A DNA stretch of 64,000 nucleotides from Shewanella surugensis (GTDB lineage Bacteria; Pseudomonadota; Gammaproteobacteria; Enterobacterales; Shewanellaceae). This document shows positions 1 through 12,400 of the stretch, piece by piece. Position numbers and translations under genes: made by a program. The notes below the pieces were generated by a model, which made no database searches, was not told the origin of the DNA, and saw only the letters and a program-made list of their open reading frames with translations. The stretch lies in NCBI RefSeq assembly GCF_023284005.1, contig NZ_JAKIKS010000002.1:1-64000 (forward strand), written 5' to 3'. How positions within the stretch are numbered: the stretch's first letter is position 1; the number at the start of each line of letters is the position of its first letter.

Positions 1-1
1 A

Positions 2-322
2 TCGGATGGACTGGCTTGCTTTACAGCGGTTAATGATGCGGAATGTAGCCATTTCAGTATTGTTACAGGTGGTGGGCCCAAGAGTGTTACCAAGCAACAA
101 TTTATTTGGGTAAATACGATGATAGGGAATGTAAAAAATGCAATAACAGGGACTTATCATTCAATTAATCCCAAACATTTGCCTAGATATTTAGCTGAGT
201 ACTGTTATCGTTTTAATCGAAGGTTCTCGCTTGAAGACATGTTGCCACGATTTATGTATGTCGCACTACGAACTGCTCCTATGCCACAGAAGTATTTAAG
301 CATGGCTGAGCTTTATGGGTAA
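2..322 (+). CDS. IS1595/ISXO2-like transposase, C-terminal part (runs off the left edge)
   Basis: The frame is open from the first bases of the window to a TAA at 320-322, so this is the 3' end of a longer gene. The residues NVKNAITGTYHSINPKHL and RYLAEYCYRFNRRF are typical of the C-terminal catalytic part of DDE transposases of the IS1595 (ISXO2-like) group, where the N-K pair and the final tyrosine/arginine-rich helix are conserved. An SDG motif at the left edge may be part of the catalytic core. The gene ends normally, so nothing seen here shows that it is broken; completeness depends on sequence to the left. No terminal inverted repeat could be identified downstream with confidence. Confidence 0.7.
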   Translation, partial: SDGLACFTAVNDAECSHFSIVTGGGPKSVTKQQFIWVNTMIGNVKNAITGTYHSINPKHLPRYLAEYCYRFNRRFSLEDMLPRFMYVALRTAPMPQKYLSMAELYG

Positions 323-3164
<2,842 letters not shown>

Positions 3165-3196
3165 AAAACAAAAAGTGAATGTGCTTCTTCATTAAT

Positions 3197-3225
3197 AAAA
3201 GATCAGCAGCAATGCTGATCTTTTT
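3197..3225. terminator. Bidirectional terminator between the protease gene and benE
   Basis: A perfect stem AAAAGATCAGCA / TGCTGATCTTTT with a GCAA loop and flanking A/T tracts on both sides. It lies between two convergent genes and can serve both. Confidence 0.85.
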
Positions 3226-3256
3226 ATTTAATCTCACAAACCGCTCAAGATGATTG

Positions 3257-4426
3257 TTAATGATTGACCCCATTACTGCGTTTTTTATCCAGCATGTAAT
3301 AGATTATCAATCCCACCAATATGCCCCAAAAAGCACTGCCTATGTTTAATATCGCCACACCCGATGCTGTGATGACAAAAGTGAATAAAGCCCCTAGACT
3401 TTTATCTGCCAATGCAATTTGTAAACTTGTAGAAAACGTCCCTAATAATGCCAGTCCTGCTAACCCCATCACTAATGCACTGGGAAAGAGTGTTAATATT
3501 TGTGCTACGGTGGCGGCAAATAAACCCAGAACGACATAAAATCCCCCCGCCCAGACAGCCGCCCAATAACGTTTATTCTTATTCGGGTGAACCTCTTTCC
3601 CCATACAAATGGCTGCCGTTATCGCTGCTAGATTAAAAGCAAAGCCACCAAAAGGGGCTAAGCATAAACCGGTGATCCCTGTTGTCGTGATTAAAGGTGA
3701 TGCCTTCACCTGATAATCATGAGCCTGAAGCACTGCCAATCCGGGTAAATTTTGAGAACACATGGTCACAATAAATAACGGCACCCCAACGCCAATAAGC
3801 CCTTCGTATGTCCATTTAGGTTCAATCAATACTGGGGTGGCCAAGTGCCAGTCCAAAGCCACAAAAGATAAGTCCCCTAACAGGTAACTCATCCCAATAC
3901 CACTGATCAAAACAACGGGAATATTAAATGTCGGCCAACGATATTTACCCAGTAAATAAAGCACCAACATAACAAGGATTAATAATAAATGGGTTTGCGC
4001 TGCAACAAAAATATCCAATACGAACTTAAGTAATACCCCAGCAAGCATTGCCGAAGCTAACGATTTAGGAATGAAGCGCATCATTTTATCCATTAAGCCC
4101 AATGCGCCGCTCAATGTGATCAATAATGAACATAATAAAAACCCTCCTATCGCTTCATTCAATCCCACACCACTTAAGCTGGTTACCAGCAAAGCCGCCC
4201 CAGGCGTTGACCATGCAGTGAGTAATGGCACTTTATAATAGAGAGACAATGCCAGCGTTGATAATCCCATCCCCAACCCAAGAGCCCATATCCATGAAGT
4301 GATTTCTGCCGCTGAAGCTCCTACAACATGAGCCGCATTAAACACAATAACCGCTGAACTTGCATAAGCCACAATAACGGTAACGGCTCCCGATAATGCT
4401 AAAGAGAGCTGATCTTTAATCGCCAT
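3257..4426 (-). CDS. benE: BenE family benzoate/proton symporter (YdcO-like)
   Basis: A 389-residue, very hydrophobic inner-membrane protein with about 11-12 predicted segments, the usual BenE length. It begins MAIKDQLSLALSGAVTVIVAY and carries the family signature around GVPLFIVTMCSQNLPGLAVL and APFGGFAFNLAAITAAICMG. BenE proteins are named for benzoate/H+ symport, but many members, including E. coli YdcO, have no proven substrate, so the transported compound is uncertain. It is transcribed away from an XRE-cupin regulator at 4618, as ydcO is from ydcN (sutR) in E. coli, and palindromic sites lie between them. Confidence 0.88.
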   Translation of the reverse strand: MAIKDQLSLALSGAVTVIVAYASSAVIVFNAAHVVGASAAEITSWIWALGLGMGLSTLALSLYYKVPLLTAWSTPGAALLVTSLSGVGLNEAIGGFLLCSLLITLSGALGLMDKMMRFIPKSLASAMLAGVLLKFVLDIFVAAQTHLLLILVMLVLYLLGKYRWPTFNIPVVLISGIGMSYLLGDLSFVALDWHLATPVLIEPKWTYEGLIGVGVPLFIVTMCSQNLPGLAVLQAHDYQVKASPLITTTGITGLCLAPFGGFAFNLAAITAAICMGKEVHPNKNKRYWAAVWAGGFYVVLGLFAATVAQILTLFPSALVMGLAGLALLGTFSTSLQIALADKSLGALFTFVITASGVAILNIGSAFWGILVGLIIYYMLDKKRSNGVNH

Positions 4427-4539
4427 ATTGTTCCCTTTCTAGATTGCGCATTAATTATTGAGTCATTTCAGTTAGCGTTTAAACACCCTCTAAAAAGACG
4501 GCACTTAAATTCAACACATTTTAACCATAATCAACGCTG

Positions 4540-4590
4540 TGCGCTATAACATACGTAATGGACAAAGCTAACACAATGCGCTATAACGCA
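4540..4590. promoter_or_regulatory. Candidate operator pair in the benE / XRE-cupin intergenic region
   Basis: The 11-mer TGCGCTATAAC occurs twice, at 4540-4550 and 4577-4587, 37 bases apart. The second copy extends to the near-perfect palindrome TGCGCTATAACGCA (4577-4590), with one mismatch between half sites. Position and symmetry suit a dimeric HTH_3 regulator, presumably the adjacent gene product; that assignment is inference. Confidence 0.5.
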
Positions 4591-4617
4591 CAACAGGTGA
4601 ACTAAAAAGTCTCTACA

Positions 4618-5202
4618 ATGAATAATCCCAATCAACACTTAGCAAGAATGCTTAAATATTATCGACATCAAAAAAGCTGGAGCTTAGATAAAACAGCACA
4701 AGAAACCGGTGTTAGCAAAGCCATGTTAGGCCAAATCGAACGAAAAGAGTCCAGCCCAACGGTGGCAATACTCTGGAAAATAGCCACTGGAATGCGACTT
4801 TCTTTATCGCAACTACTTGAACCTATTGACAACGGTGGTGATGTTCAAGCTACAATTATTCACAATCAAGCTCCCATATTTAGACACGCAAGTGCCTTAC
4901 GATCCCAGCCCACAACAGATAATATGTTGATTGCACCTTTATTTCCCTTTGATCCACAGCTAAAGTTTGAAATTTTTGAATTGACACTGCTTGGTGGCTT
5001 TGAAAAACGGTCACAAGCCCATGCAACAGGAGTGATTGAACACATCATTGTCATATCAGGTTCAATAGACGTATTCTTAGGTGCTCAATGGCAAAGAGTG
5101 AGTGTAGGCGAAGGGGTTCGTTTTGCTGCAGATACATATCACGGCTATCGAAATCTATCTGATTTGCCTGCAGTATTCCATAACATCATTTATTACCCAT
5201 AA
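4618..5202 (+). CDS. XRE family regulator with C-terminal cupin domain (SutR/YdcN-like)
   Basis: A 194-residue protein. Residues 8-65 are a classic HTH_3 domain (LARMLKYYRHQKSWSLDKTA, then GVSKAMLGQIERKESSPTV). Residues about 105-190 form a cupin barrel (HIIVISGSIDVFL, GEGVRFAADTYHGYRN) that would bind a small ligand. It diverges from benE and resembles E. coli YdcN (SutR) in sequence and arrangement. It probably controls the transporter gene and itself through the TGCGYTATARCGCA-like sites upstream. The effector is unknown. Confidence 0.85.
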   Translation: MNNPNQHLARMLKYYRHQKSWSLDKTAQETGVSKAMLGQIERKESSPTVAILWKIATGMRLSLSQLLEPIDNGGDVQATIIHNQAPIFRHASALRSQPTTDNMLIAPLFPFDPQLKFEIFELTLLGGFEKRSQAHATGVIEHIIVISGSIDVFLGAQWQRVSVGEGVRFAADTYHGYRNLSDLPAVFHNIIYYP

Positions 5203-5255
5203 AAGTCTTCTGCTACTGATCCCAGCTGTAGTCTTTTAAAACTTCATCGCAGACA

Positions 5256-5285
5256 TAAAAAAGGCCCATTGACGGGGCCTTTTTA
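5256..5285. terminator. Bidirectional terminator between the XRE-cupin gene and yceI
   Basis: AAAAAAGGCCC and GGGGCCTTTTT flank a short ATTGAC loop, between convergent genes. Confidence 0.8.
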
Positions 5286-5336
5286 CCATTCTGCTTTTGA
5301 CTATAAATGCCATAAAATCATGTAGTTACATGTAAA

Positions 5337-5912
5337 TTATTTTTTAATACCTTCGATCACTAAATCAAGCTTTACATGGCTCGAGGCAGGGCCTAAATCC
5401 ATTTTAATATTATAATCTTTTAAAGCAAATTCGGTACTGCCTTCAAAACCCGCTCGATAGCCACCCCAAGGATCATTACCTTCGCCAATTTCATGCGCAG
5501 TGATCGCCAGCGGCTTAGTAACACCATTCAGCGTAAAATCACCATTAATGATGAAATTACCTTGCCCTTTATCAACAACTGACGTTGAGCTAAAGCTTGC
5601 TTTAGGAAATTTACCTGTATTTAAAAAATCACTGCCGCGTAAATGCTTATCACGTTCAGCATGATTAGAGTCGACACTGGCGGTATTAATGACGACATTC
5701 ACTTTCGCATCCGAAACTTTATTTTTATCAAAACTAAAATCGCCTTCAAACTCGTTAAAACGACCGACAACAAAGCTATAGCCTAAATGACTGACTCTAA
5801 ATTCTATTGATGCGTGTGCACCTTGAGTGTCGATAACGTAATCTGAGGCTTGTGCCACACCACCAAACAGTAACGAAGTCGATAGTGCCATTGATAATAA
5901 ATGCTTTTTCAT
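5337..5912 (-). CDS. yceI: YceI family periplasmic lipid-binding-like protein
   Basis: A 191-residue protein with signal peptide [22 protein letters not shown] followed by the YceI beta-barrel fold: start [20 protein letters not shown], then [10 protein letters not shown], the [17 protein letters not shown] loop and the [10 protein letters not shown] strand. YceI proteins are lipocalin-like and bind polyisoprenoids in the family structures; the in vivo role is unclear, with links to stress and high pH. It follows a cytochrome b561 gene by about 100 bases on the same strand, matching the yceJ-yceI arrangement of E. coli, so co-transcription is likely. Confidence 0.93.
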   Translation of the reverse strand: MKKHLLSMALSTSLLFGGVAQASDYVIDTQGAHASIEFRVSHLGYSFVVGRFNEFEGDFSFDKNKVSDAKVNVVINTASVDSNHAERDKHLRGSDFLNTGKFPKASFSSTSVVDKGQGNFIINGDFTLNGVTKPLAITAHEIGEGNDPWGGYRAGFEGSTEFALKDYNIKMDLGPASSHVKLDLVIEGIKK

Positions 5913-6018
5913 GTTTATATCCCTAATATATAATGACGGTAGTCAGAGCCTAATCAATTGAATTAAACTCATTTTAATTTTTAATTTCTTTAATACTAAA
6001 CGTCGCTGTTTTGCTGTC

Positions 6019-6570
6019 TTATTTAGATGCTATTTTAAACATTCTAATGAGAGTATTGTCTTTATCTAAAAAATGATGCTTTAGCGCACCAAGGCTGTGA
6101 AGGATAGCAAGACCTATTAAGCTATACGCCAATACTTGATGAATTAAACCGGCAATATCAGCTTGATCAGTAAAAAGCTGTCCTAAACTCGGTAACTCGA
6201 ACCAATCGAATACCCAAATACCTCTATCATCCGCCGTTGAGATTAAATATCCGCTAGACATAATGGCAAACAGTAGTAAGTAAATAATCATATGGGTGTA
6301 ATGGCTTACTTTCTTCTCCCATTGCTGATGTTCGATTGAAGCCCTAGGTTTAGGGTTAGCAAGACGCCAAGCAAACCGAAACACCGTCAGTAATAACAAC
6401 AAAATACCGACACTTTTATGTATGTGTGGTGCCGTTTTATACCAAGTACTGTAATAGGTTAAATCAACCATCCAAAACCCGAGAAAAAAGATTCCGAATA
6501 CTGTCAATGCACTGATCCAATGCACTGCGATACTAACAATACCGTATCCATCACTTGTATTGCGAAACAT
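6019..6570 (-). CDS. Cytochrome b561 family protein (YceJ/CybB-like)
   Basis: A di-heme four-helix inner-membrane cytochrome b of about 183 residues, likely an electron shuttle from the quinone pool. Heme-ligand histidines are visible in the VHW motif near the N-terminus, IHKSVGILLLLLTVFR, the HYTHMIIY helix and the last helix (LAILHSLGALKHHF). I place the start at ATG 6570 (MFRNTSDGYG), where the family normally begins; an in-frame ATG at 6606 would add 12 residues that do not match the family. A purine-rich GGGGGAGGT sits almost against the chosen ATG, so the exact start is uncertain. It is upstream of yceI and probably co-transcribed with it. Confidence 0.85.
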   Translation of the reverse strand: MFRNTSDGYGIVSIAVHWISALTVFGIFFLGFWMVDLTYYSTWYKTAPHIHKSVGILLLLLTVFRFAWRLANPKPRASIEHQQWEKKVSHYTHMIIYLLLFAIMSSGYLISTADDRGIWVFDWFELPSLGQLFTDQADIAGLIHQVLAYSLIGLAILHSLGALKHHFLDKDNTLIRMFKIASK

Positions 6571-6843
6571 ACCTCCCCCTATTCCTTTACACTCTGTCGA
6601 TATCATACCGAGAAATTATTAAATTAAAATCAATAAAAATAGATAATTAACTTCTACTTTTTAGAAAGGCCAGAACGCCTCATTAAACAAACAAAAACAT
6701 AACAAGCTAACCCCTAATTATTGTCATTTAAGTTTCATGTTTGACTCTTCTTCTTGTTAATGAATGAAAAACCATCAACTAACACAGAAAAAGCACAGTT
6801 TGCATATTAACTAATCGAACAGTAACGAGATGATAAAAATGAC
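6571..6843. other. Intergenic region between the cytochrome b561 gene and the tRNA promoter
   Basis: AT-rich, with no credible coding frame. It should contain the promoter of the yceJ-yceI pair reading leftward. No named site was recognised. Confidence 0.4.
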
Positions 6844-6872
6844 TTGCAGCAAAAGGATCACCGCTATATTAT
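6844..6872 (+). promoter_or_regulatory. Sigma70 promoter of the tRNA cluster with GC-rich discriminator
   Basis: A -35 TTGCAG (6844-6849), 17-base spacer and -10 TATTAT (6867-6872), followed at once by ACGCGCAC. A GC-rich discriminator of this type is characteristic of stringently controlled tRNA and rRNA promoters. Confidence 0.65.
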
Positions 6873-6928
6873 ACGCGCACTCCAAAGTGAGATGACGTGA
6901 AAATATCTACTGGAAGTCAACATTTATT

Positions 6929-7004
6929 GCCCGAATAGCTCAGTCGGTAGAGCAGAGGATTGAAAATCCTCGTGTCCCTGGTTCGATTCCGGGTTCGGGC
7001 ACCA
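6929..7004 (+). tRNA. tRNA-Phe (GAA), copy 1
   Basis: A complete 76-base cloverleaf including an encoded CCA. The acceptor stem is GCCCGAA / TTCGGGC, and the anticodon loop TTGAAAA places GAA at 6962-6964. Confidence 0.97.
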
Positions 7005-7039
7005 TATTAAGTTGTTGATAGATAGCTTAAGCAGTATTT

Positions 7040-7115
<76 letters not shown>

Positions 7116-7135
7116 TAAAAATATGAAACAAATTA

Positions 7136-7211
7136 GCCCGAATAGCTCAGTCGGTAGAGCAGAGGATTGAAAATCCTCGTGTCCCTGGTTCGATTCCGGG
7201 TTCGGGCACCA
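7136..7211 (+). tRNA. tRNA-Phe (GAA), copy 2
   Basis: Identical in sequence to copy 1, with an encoded CCA. It begins the second Phe-Thr repeat unit. Confidence 0.97.
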
Positions 7212-7252
7212 TATTAATATTAAGTTGTTGATAGATAGCTTAAGCAGTATTT

Positions 7253-7328
<76 letters not shown>

Positions 7329-7348
7329 TAAAAACATGAAAAAAATCA

Positions 7349-7424
7349 GCCCGAATAGCTCAGTCGGTAGAGCAGAGGATTGAAAATCCTCGTGTCCCTG
7401 GTTCGATTCCGGGTTCGGGCACCA
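7349..7424 (+). tRNA. tRNA-Phe (GAA), copy 3
   Basis: Identical to copies 1 and 2, with an encoded CCA. Confidence 0.97.
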
Positions 7425-7465
7425 TATTAATATTAAGTTGTTAATAGATAACCTAAGCAGTATTT

Positions 7466-7541
<76 letters not shown>

Positions 7542-7696
7542 TCTCTTTCATTTATCAGAAGCTAATTCTCTTTGTTCTACTCCATGCTACGCTTTATTTT
7601 TAAAAGCCCCTACACTCGCTAAATGATACATTCTCATTAACTCAGAAACATTCATCTTCTATTAGATTAAACATAATAGATCATCAGTAAAATGAC

Positions 7697-7726
7697 TTGC
7701 CAGTGATTATCATTTATCACTGGCAA
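7697..7726 (-). terminator. Terminator of glnB
   Basis: A perfect 10-base inverted repeat TTGCCAGTGA / TCACTGGCAA with a 10-base loop, lying just after the glnB stop and followed on the minus strand by a T-rich stretch. Confidence 0.65.
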
Positions 7727-7732
7727 ATAATA

Positions 7733-8083
<351 letters not shown>

Positions 8084-8338
8084 TTATCTTGCAAAATAAG
8101 GAAAATACTTGACTTCAAGCTTAACACGATGTCGATTAACACTAAAGCCTCTTATTCATTGAAAAGTTGCGTATTTATTCTAATTAATCCCGTTATCATC
8201 TTGAAAAAACAACTAAATTTAAAATAAAAATGAAGCTTCAACATATTAATACTCACTTCTTTTTATGGGATATGGTTATATTTTGTCTATACTTAAAGAT
8301 GGTATCCGCCTTCCTTCTCGTAAGGGAAAATCGACTAT

Positions 8339-8848
8339 ATGAAAATAAATCATGGTTTTACTCTCGTTGAATTAATGACTATTCTAGCCGTTGCAACTAC
8401 ACTCGTTCTAGTGGCCGTACCCTCCTTAACCGCCATTTATCATCATTTAAGGGCTGATTCGAATATTAGGCATATATTGCAAACCTTACAGCTCGCTCGA
8501 AATCAAGCCATGAATTATGGTTATACTGTGACAGCTTGCCCCTTAATAGAGAAGACCTGTACAGAAGATTGGCATCAGGGAATTGATGTTTTTTTTGATA
8601 ACGACCAAGCCAATAAACTTGATGGTGATGATAAGCTTATCTATCAAACCGGCAAGTTCAATGATGCCGATTTTGTCACCTTTAATCGAACATCGATTCG
8701 CTTTAAAACCAATGGAATGGCCTCAGGAACAAATGGAACGCTCAAATATTGCCCAGGAGATCCCAGTAGTAGCTACTCTAAAGCCATTATTATTAGTCAA
8801 TCAGGGCGTGTTCGCTTTTCTAGTGACACCAATATTAGTTGTGAATAG
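8339..8848 (+). CDS. GspH/FimT-type pseudopilin (minor type IV pilin)
   Basis: A 169-residue type IV pilin-like protein. The prepilin peptidase site is G-FTLVELMT at residues 6-13, with the required Glu at mature position 5, followed by one hydrophobic helix (about 8-32). The rest matches the GspH/FimT domain: a long first helix, LQLARNQAMNYGYTVTACP, and a C-terminal disulfide candidate (YCPGDP and the final Cys). It probably takes the FimU role in the minor-pilin priming complex. It sits alone, on the opposite strand and downstream of the pilV-W-X-Y1-E operon, which lacks a gene of this type. Confidence 0.8.
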   Translation: MKINHGFTLVELMTILAVATTLVLVAVPSLTAIYHHLRADSNIRHILQTLQLARNQAMNYGYTVTACPLIEKTCTEDWHQGIDVFFDNDQANKLDGDDKLIYQTGKFNDADFVTFNRTSIRFKTNGMASGTNGTLKYCPGDPSSSYSKAIIISQSGRVRFSSDTNISCE

Positions 8849-8955
8849 TATTCGTTGGCATTTATGACCCTATGCAGACATTAGCTGTTAATCTCAACAC
8901 TCAAATGTTCAGCACTCTGAGATTTTGAATACTCAATATTTTCCTTACATTACTA

Positions 8956-9351
8956 TCACCAACAACCCACTGGTGTACGACTACCTTCATAGGTGATGGT
9001 TATTTCACCGCAATCGCTATCTCTTGATGCTTGTATGCCTTGTGCTGTCGCCACCATCGTAAAGTCCGTCGTTCCTGTTGAGCTTATACTGTAAAAACCT
9101 TTATCCGTAATGTAAGGATCCGCATTCACACCTAAGTCTGTTAAATCCGTTGCATATTCTCTATTATCAAAGTAAAACTGCTCTTGTAAGTTCGTCAGAT
9201 GAGTTAAGGCTGTAATCGCTTCAGTACGAGCACTTTGAGTCATGTAATCGGCATATAAGGGATAGCCCATAATAGAGAGGATCCCAATGATAATCACCAC
9301 TATCATTAACTCGACTAATGAATAGCCCAATGTTAGACAGCGAATTTTCAT
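8956..9351 (-). CDS. pilE: Minor type IV pilin PilE
   Basis: A 131-residue minor pilin. The leader MKIRCLTLG ends in Gly and is followed by YSLVELMIVVIIIGILSIMG. The first mature residue is therefore Tyr rather than the usual Phe, while Glu5 is kept. The globular part has the PilE-like QEQFYFDNREYATDLTDLG segment and C-terminal cysteines (DSDCGEITITY and the final GCW) that should form the D-region disulfide. It is the last gene of the pil operon, about 76 bases after pilY1. Confidence 0.87.
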   Translation of the reverse strand: MKIRCLTLGYSLVELMIVVIIIGILSIMGYPLYADYMTQSARTEAITALTHLTNLQEQFYFDNREYATDLTDLGVNADPYITDKGFYSISSTGTTDFTMVATAQGIQASRDSDCGEITITYEGSRTPVGCW

Positions 9352-9427
9352 GTTATCTCCTTAAACACTATTTTGTTACTCATCATTCATTTCAGTATTA
9401 ATCAACATTTGGTATGAAACCATCCAA

Positions 9428-12400
9428 CTATTCATGTCCATGAACATAAATGCGATTTACTCCTGGTTGCCCACCAATACATTGGCTATCTTCTGGTGGG
9501 CAATCATCGAGTGGATCCTCTATCCTTTCCATTTCTTCGCCCGCAGCACCAATTCCAATTAAATACATGTAACTGTCATCACTTCCATTAGCGGGGATCA
9601 CGAGTTGAGGTGTATCAGGCACTCTTTCGCCCATCTCTAAATATTCATGGGTATAAGCGCGTGTTCCACGATGTAAATTAAAGCCATATAGACGTCCCAT
9701 ACCCGATATTAAGCATTGATCAGTATCATTCAAATCACCTGGCACATAAGAAGTAAAAAAGACCGTCCCCTCAACGATTGTGGCTGCAGCCAAGCTTTTT
9801 TCACCATTATCAGAGAAATGATAGTACCAACCCCGTTTTTGCCCAAACGCCAAATACTCAGATTCCGTTACAGGGGGAGCGGCAGTGACATCATAAAGAT
9901 TGTCCAGTGTTAACGGCTCGGGAATATCTCCATCTTCAGTTCCAGTAAACGATTTAGTCACTACATTACGATCTTGCAAAGTGAAAAAATTGTCACTTCT
10001 CGACAAGTCAGACGGCTGCGCTCTATGCCCTGTTCCTATCACCACAGCATCATAAGGCACCTTTTGGTAAGTCACTGTTGTCGTTGTTTCTCCGCCTTCT
10101 TCTATACTCACTTCCGAAATATTGGTAAATACAGTTTGTACTGCAACTGGTTCAGAGAAAAAGCGTCTATCATTTGACAGTCCTTCAGCACCTAACTCAG
10201 CAAATTTAAACGCCGTCCAAGGGTGCTCACTATCAAAAGGATCGCCACCCGGTAAATCCATTCGCCATACATTGCCCCCCGTATCGGCGGCATATATGCG
10301 GTCAGTCAACTGATCGCCATTGGCATCTAACACGGCCACTGAACTAGGAATACTGTCGGTTAACGTTGGAATATTGGTTACTTTGCTACCCGTCATTGCT
10401 CCAAATGCATGGATAAGCTCCCCGGTTTTCGCATCGACAATAAAGACACCTCTTCCTTGAGCGTCTGGTGTACCTTGCTCTACACCATCTTTTGTTGCTG
10501 GTGAGTAACCCGCGCCAAAAACTAATACCGGCGTAGCTCCTTGTCCCCCAGTGTCAACGTTTGATTTAGGAATGAAGGTGATCACAGGTTTTGACCATGT
10601 TTGACCCAGTTCTGTCATGCCTGATGAATCGGAACTGATTTTCCACATCATTTTCGGTGAATCTGGCAGGGTAATATCTAATGCATAATAAGATTTCCCG
10701 CCACGGCGCATGCCAAAAAACACCCATGCTTTTTCAACCCCATCACTGCCCGTTTCAACATAAGCAATAGGAGGGCTATCGAGCCCATAAACCGAATGCA
10801 CCCCCGTTGGCACATTAACTCGTAAATCCACTAAATTAGGTAATAACTCATAAGGCATAAATGCCCAAGACTCAGACACACTGTCACCCACATCTTTAAA
10901 CATATGCATAACGCCGTGATTCGTGCCCACTAAAATACGTAAATCCGGCACTGCAGGCGTACCAAAATTAATGGCGAGGGGTTTAGAATGTAATGGATCG
11001 CCAAAAATATCCTGCCGATTATCAGACGTGCTTCCATCATTATCATCATCATCGACATCTTGCCCTTTTGCCCAATTAAATAACGAGTCCAATTGAGATG
11101 AGGCCACGCCCATGTAACTGGCTAAATCACTTTCACTGCCCGCTCGGCTTATTGCATTGTTTTTTGAAAAAACGCTTAACATTCCTGAAACACCAAAGTC
11201 ACCATATAAAGTCCGACTCGAATTATTATTCATTAAGTGCTCAGCCACGCCACCAATTCGAACATCATTGCCATCTCCGCCACCACTGGCAGCACTGCAG
11301 GTACTGGTATGAGTCCAATACGAGCAAGCCGATGACTTTAAATTGCCATCAAGGCCAATCGCCAATGCATCATTTTTATCGACGATGTCGCCTGCTCCTG
11401 TTACCTTAAATTTTTTAAGATTGCCGCGCCATCTAGGGCCTTTATTGGGGAGAAACATCGCATAATAAACCGAATCAAAAGTTTGGGTTCTATCGAAATT
11501 ATTACTGGCAATGGAAGGCGAGGTAAAGCTAGCATTGACCTCCAAAATTTGTGAAAAAATTTGTTGCAACGCGGCTTGTAATTGAGACGCATCGTTAGCC
11601 GCAAAATAAAGTCCACCGCCATAATCTGCCGCCGCTTGTAATATCGGGGCAGCATCAGCGGCACCCTCGCTAAAGCCGATGGTAAAGGTAGTGACATATT
11701 GCTCACCCGCAAGATTAGTATTGACATCTTCTCTATTTAATATGCCTGCTAAGGCGGGTAAATAACTGGTACCAGAACGAGTGCAAGTACGATTATTCCC
11801 ACAATCATATTCATATTCATAATCTGTGCGCTCAGATTGTCGATAACCGGGTAAATCATCAATATAACTATTTGCATTGGTATCATTTGTGGGAACACCA
11901 TCAGTCATGTACACCACATAAGCTCGATTGGCACATTGGCTGGCATCGAACGGCGAGATATAACTGCCATTAAGTTCTATACTAGTGTCTCGGCTTGGCA
12001 TCGAAGTATTGTCATTGTCACCATAAAACACTGATTTACCAGAAAAATAGCGATAGACTTCATACAAGGTTTCACACAAAGGCGTGCTGCCATCATCATC
12101 TAAATTATTCACTGTATTAATTAATGCTATTTTATCATTGGTGTCTAAACGTTGAATCCCCGAAACCACTCGGCCTCCATGTTTAGAATTACTATTTCTA
12201 TTAAAAACAGCTAAACCAAAGTCAACGCTTGGCGTAGTCACTAAAGTATCTTCGATGACTCTTTTTGCTATTTCCATTCGAGTGGATGTTAAGGTCTCTT
12301 TGTCACTGTGATACCAAGTGACATAACGCTCAGTATATAAAGTCACCGACTTACCAATGCCTAAATTGGTTAACTTGGCTTTATTTAGCGCACTGGCTAT

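Noticed and set aside
11098-11727. Open frames opposite to and overlapping pilY1
   Set aside because: Low-complexity shadow frames within a clearly coding pilY1 region.
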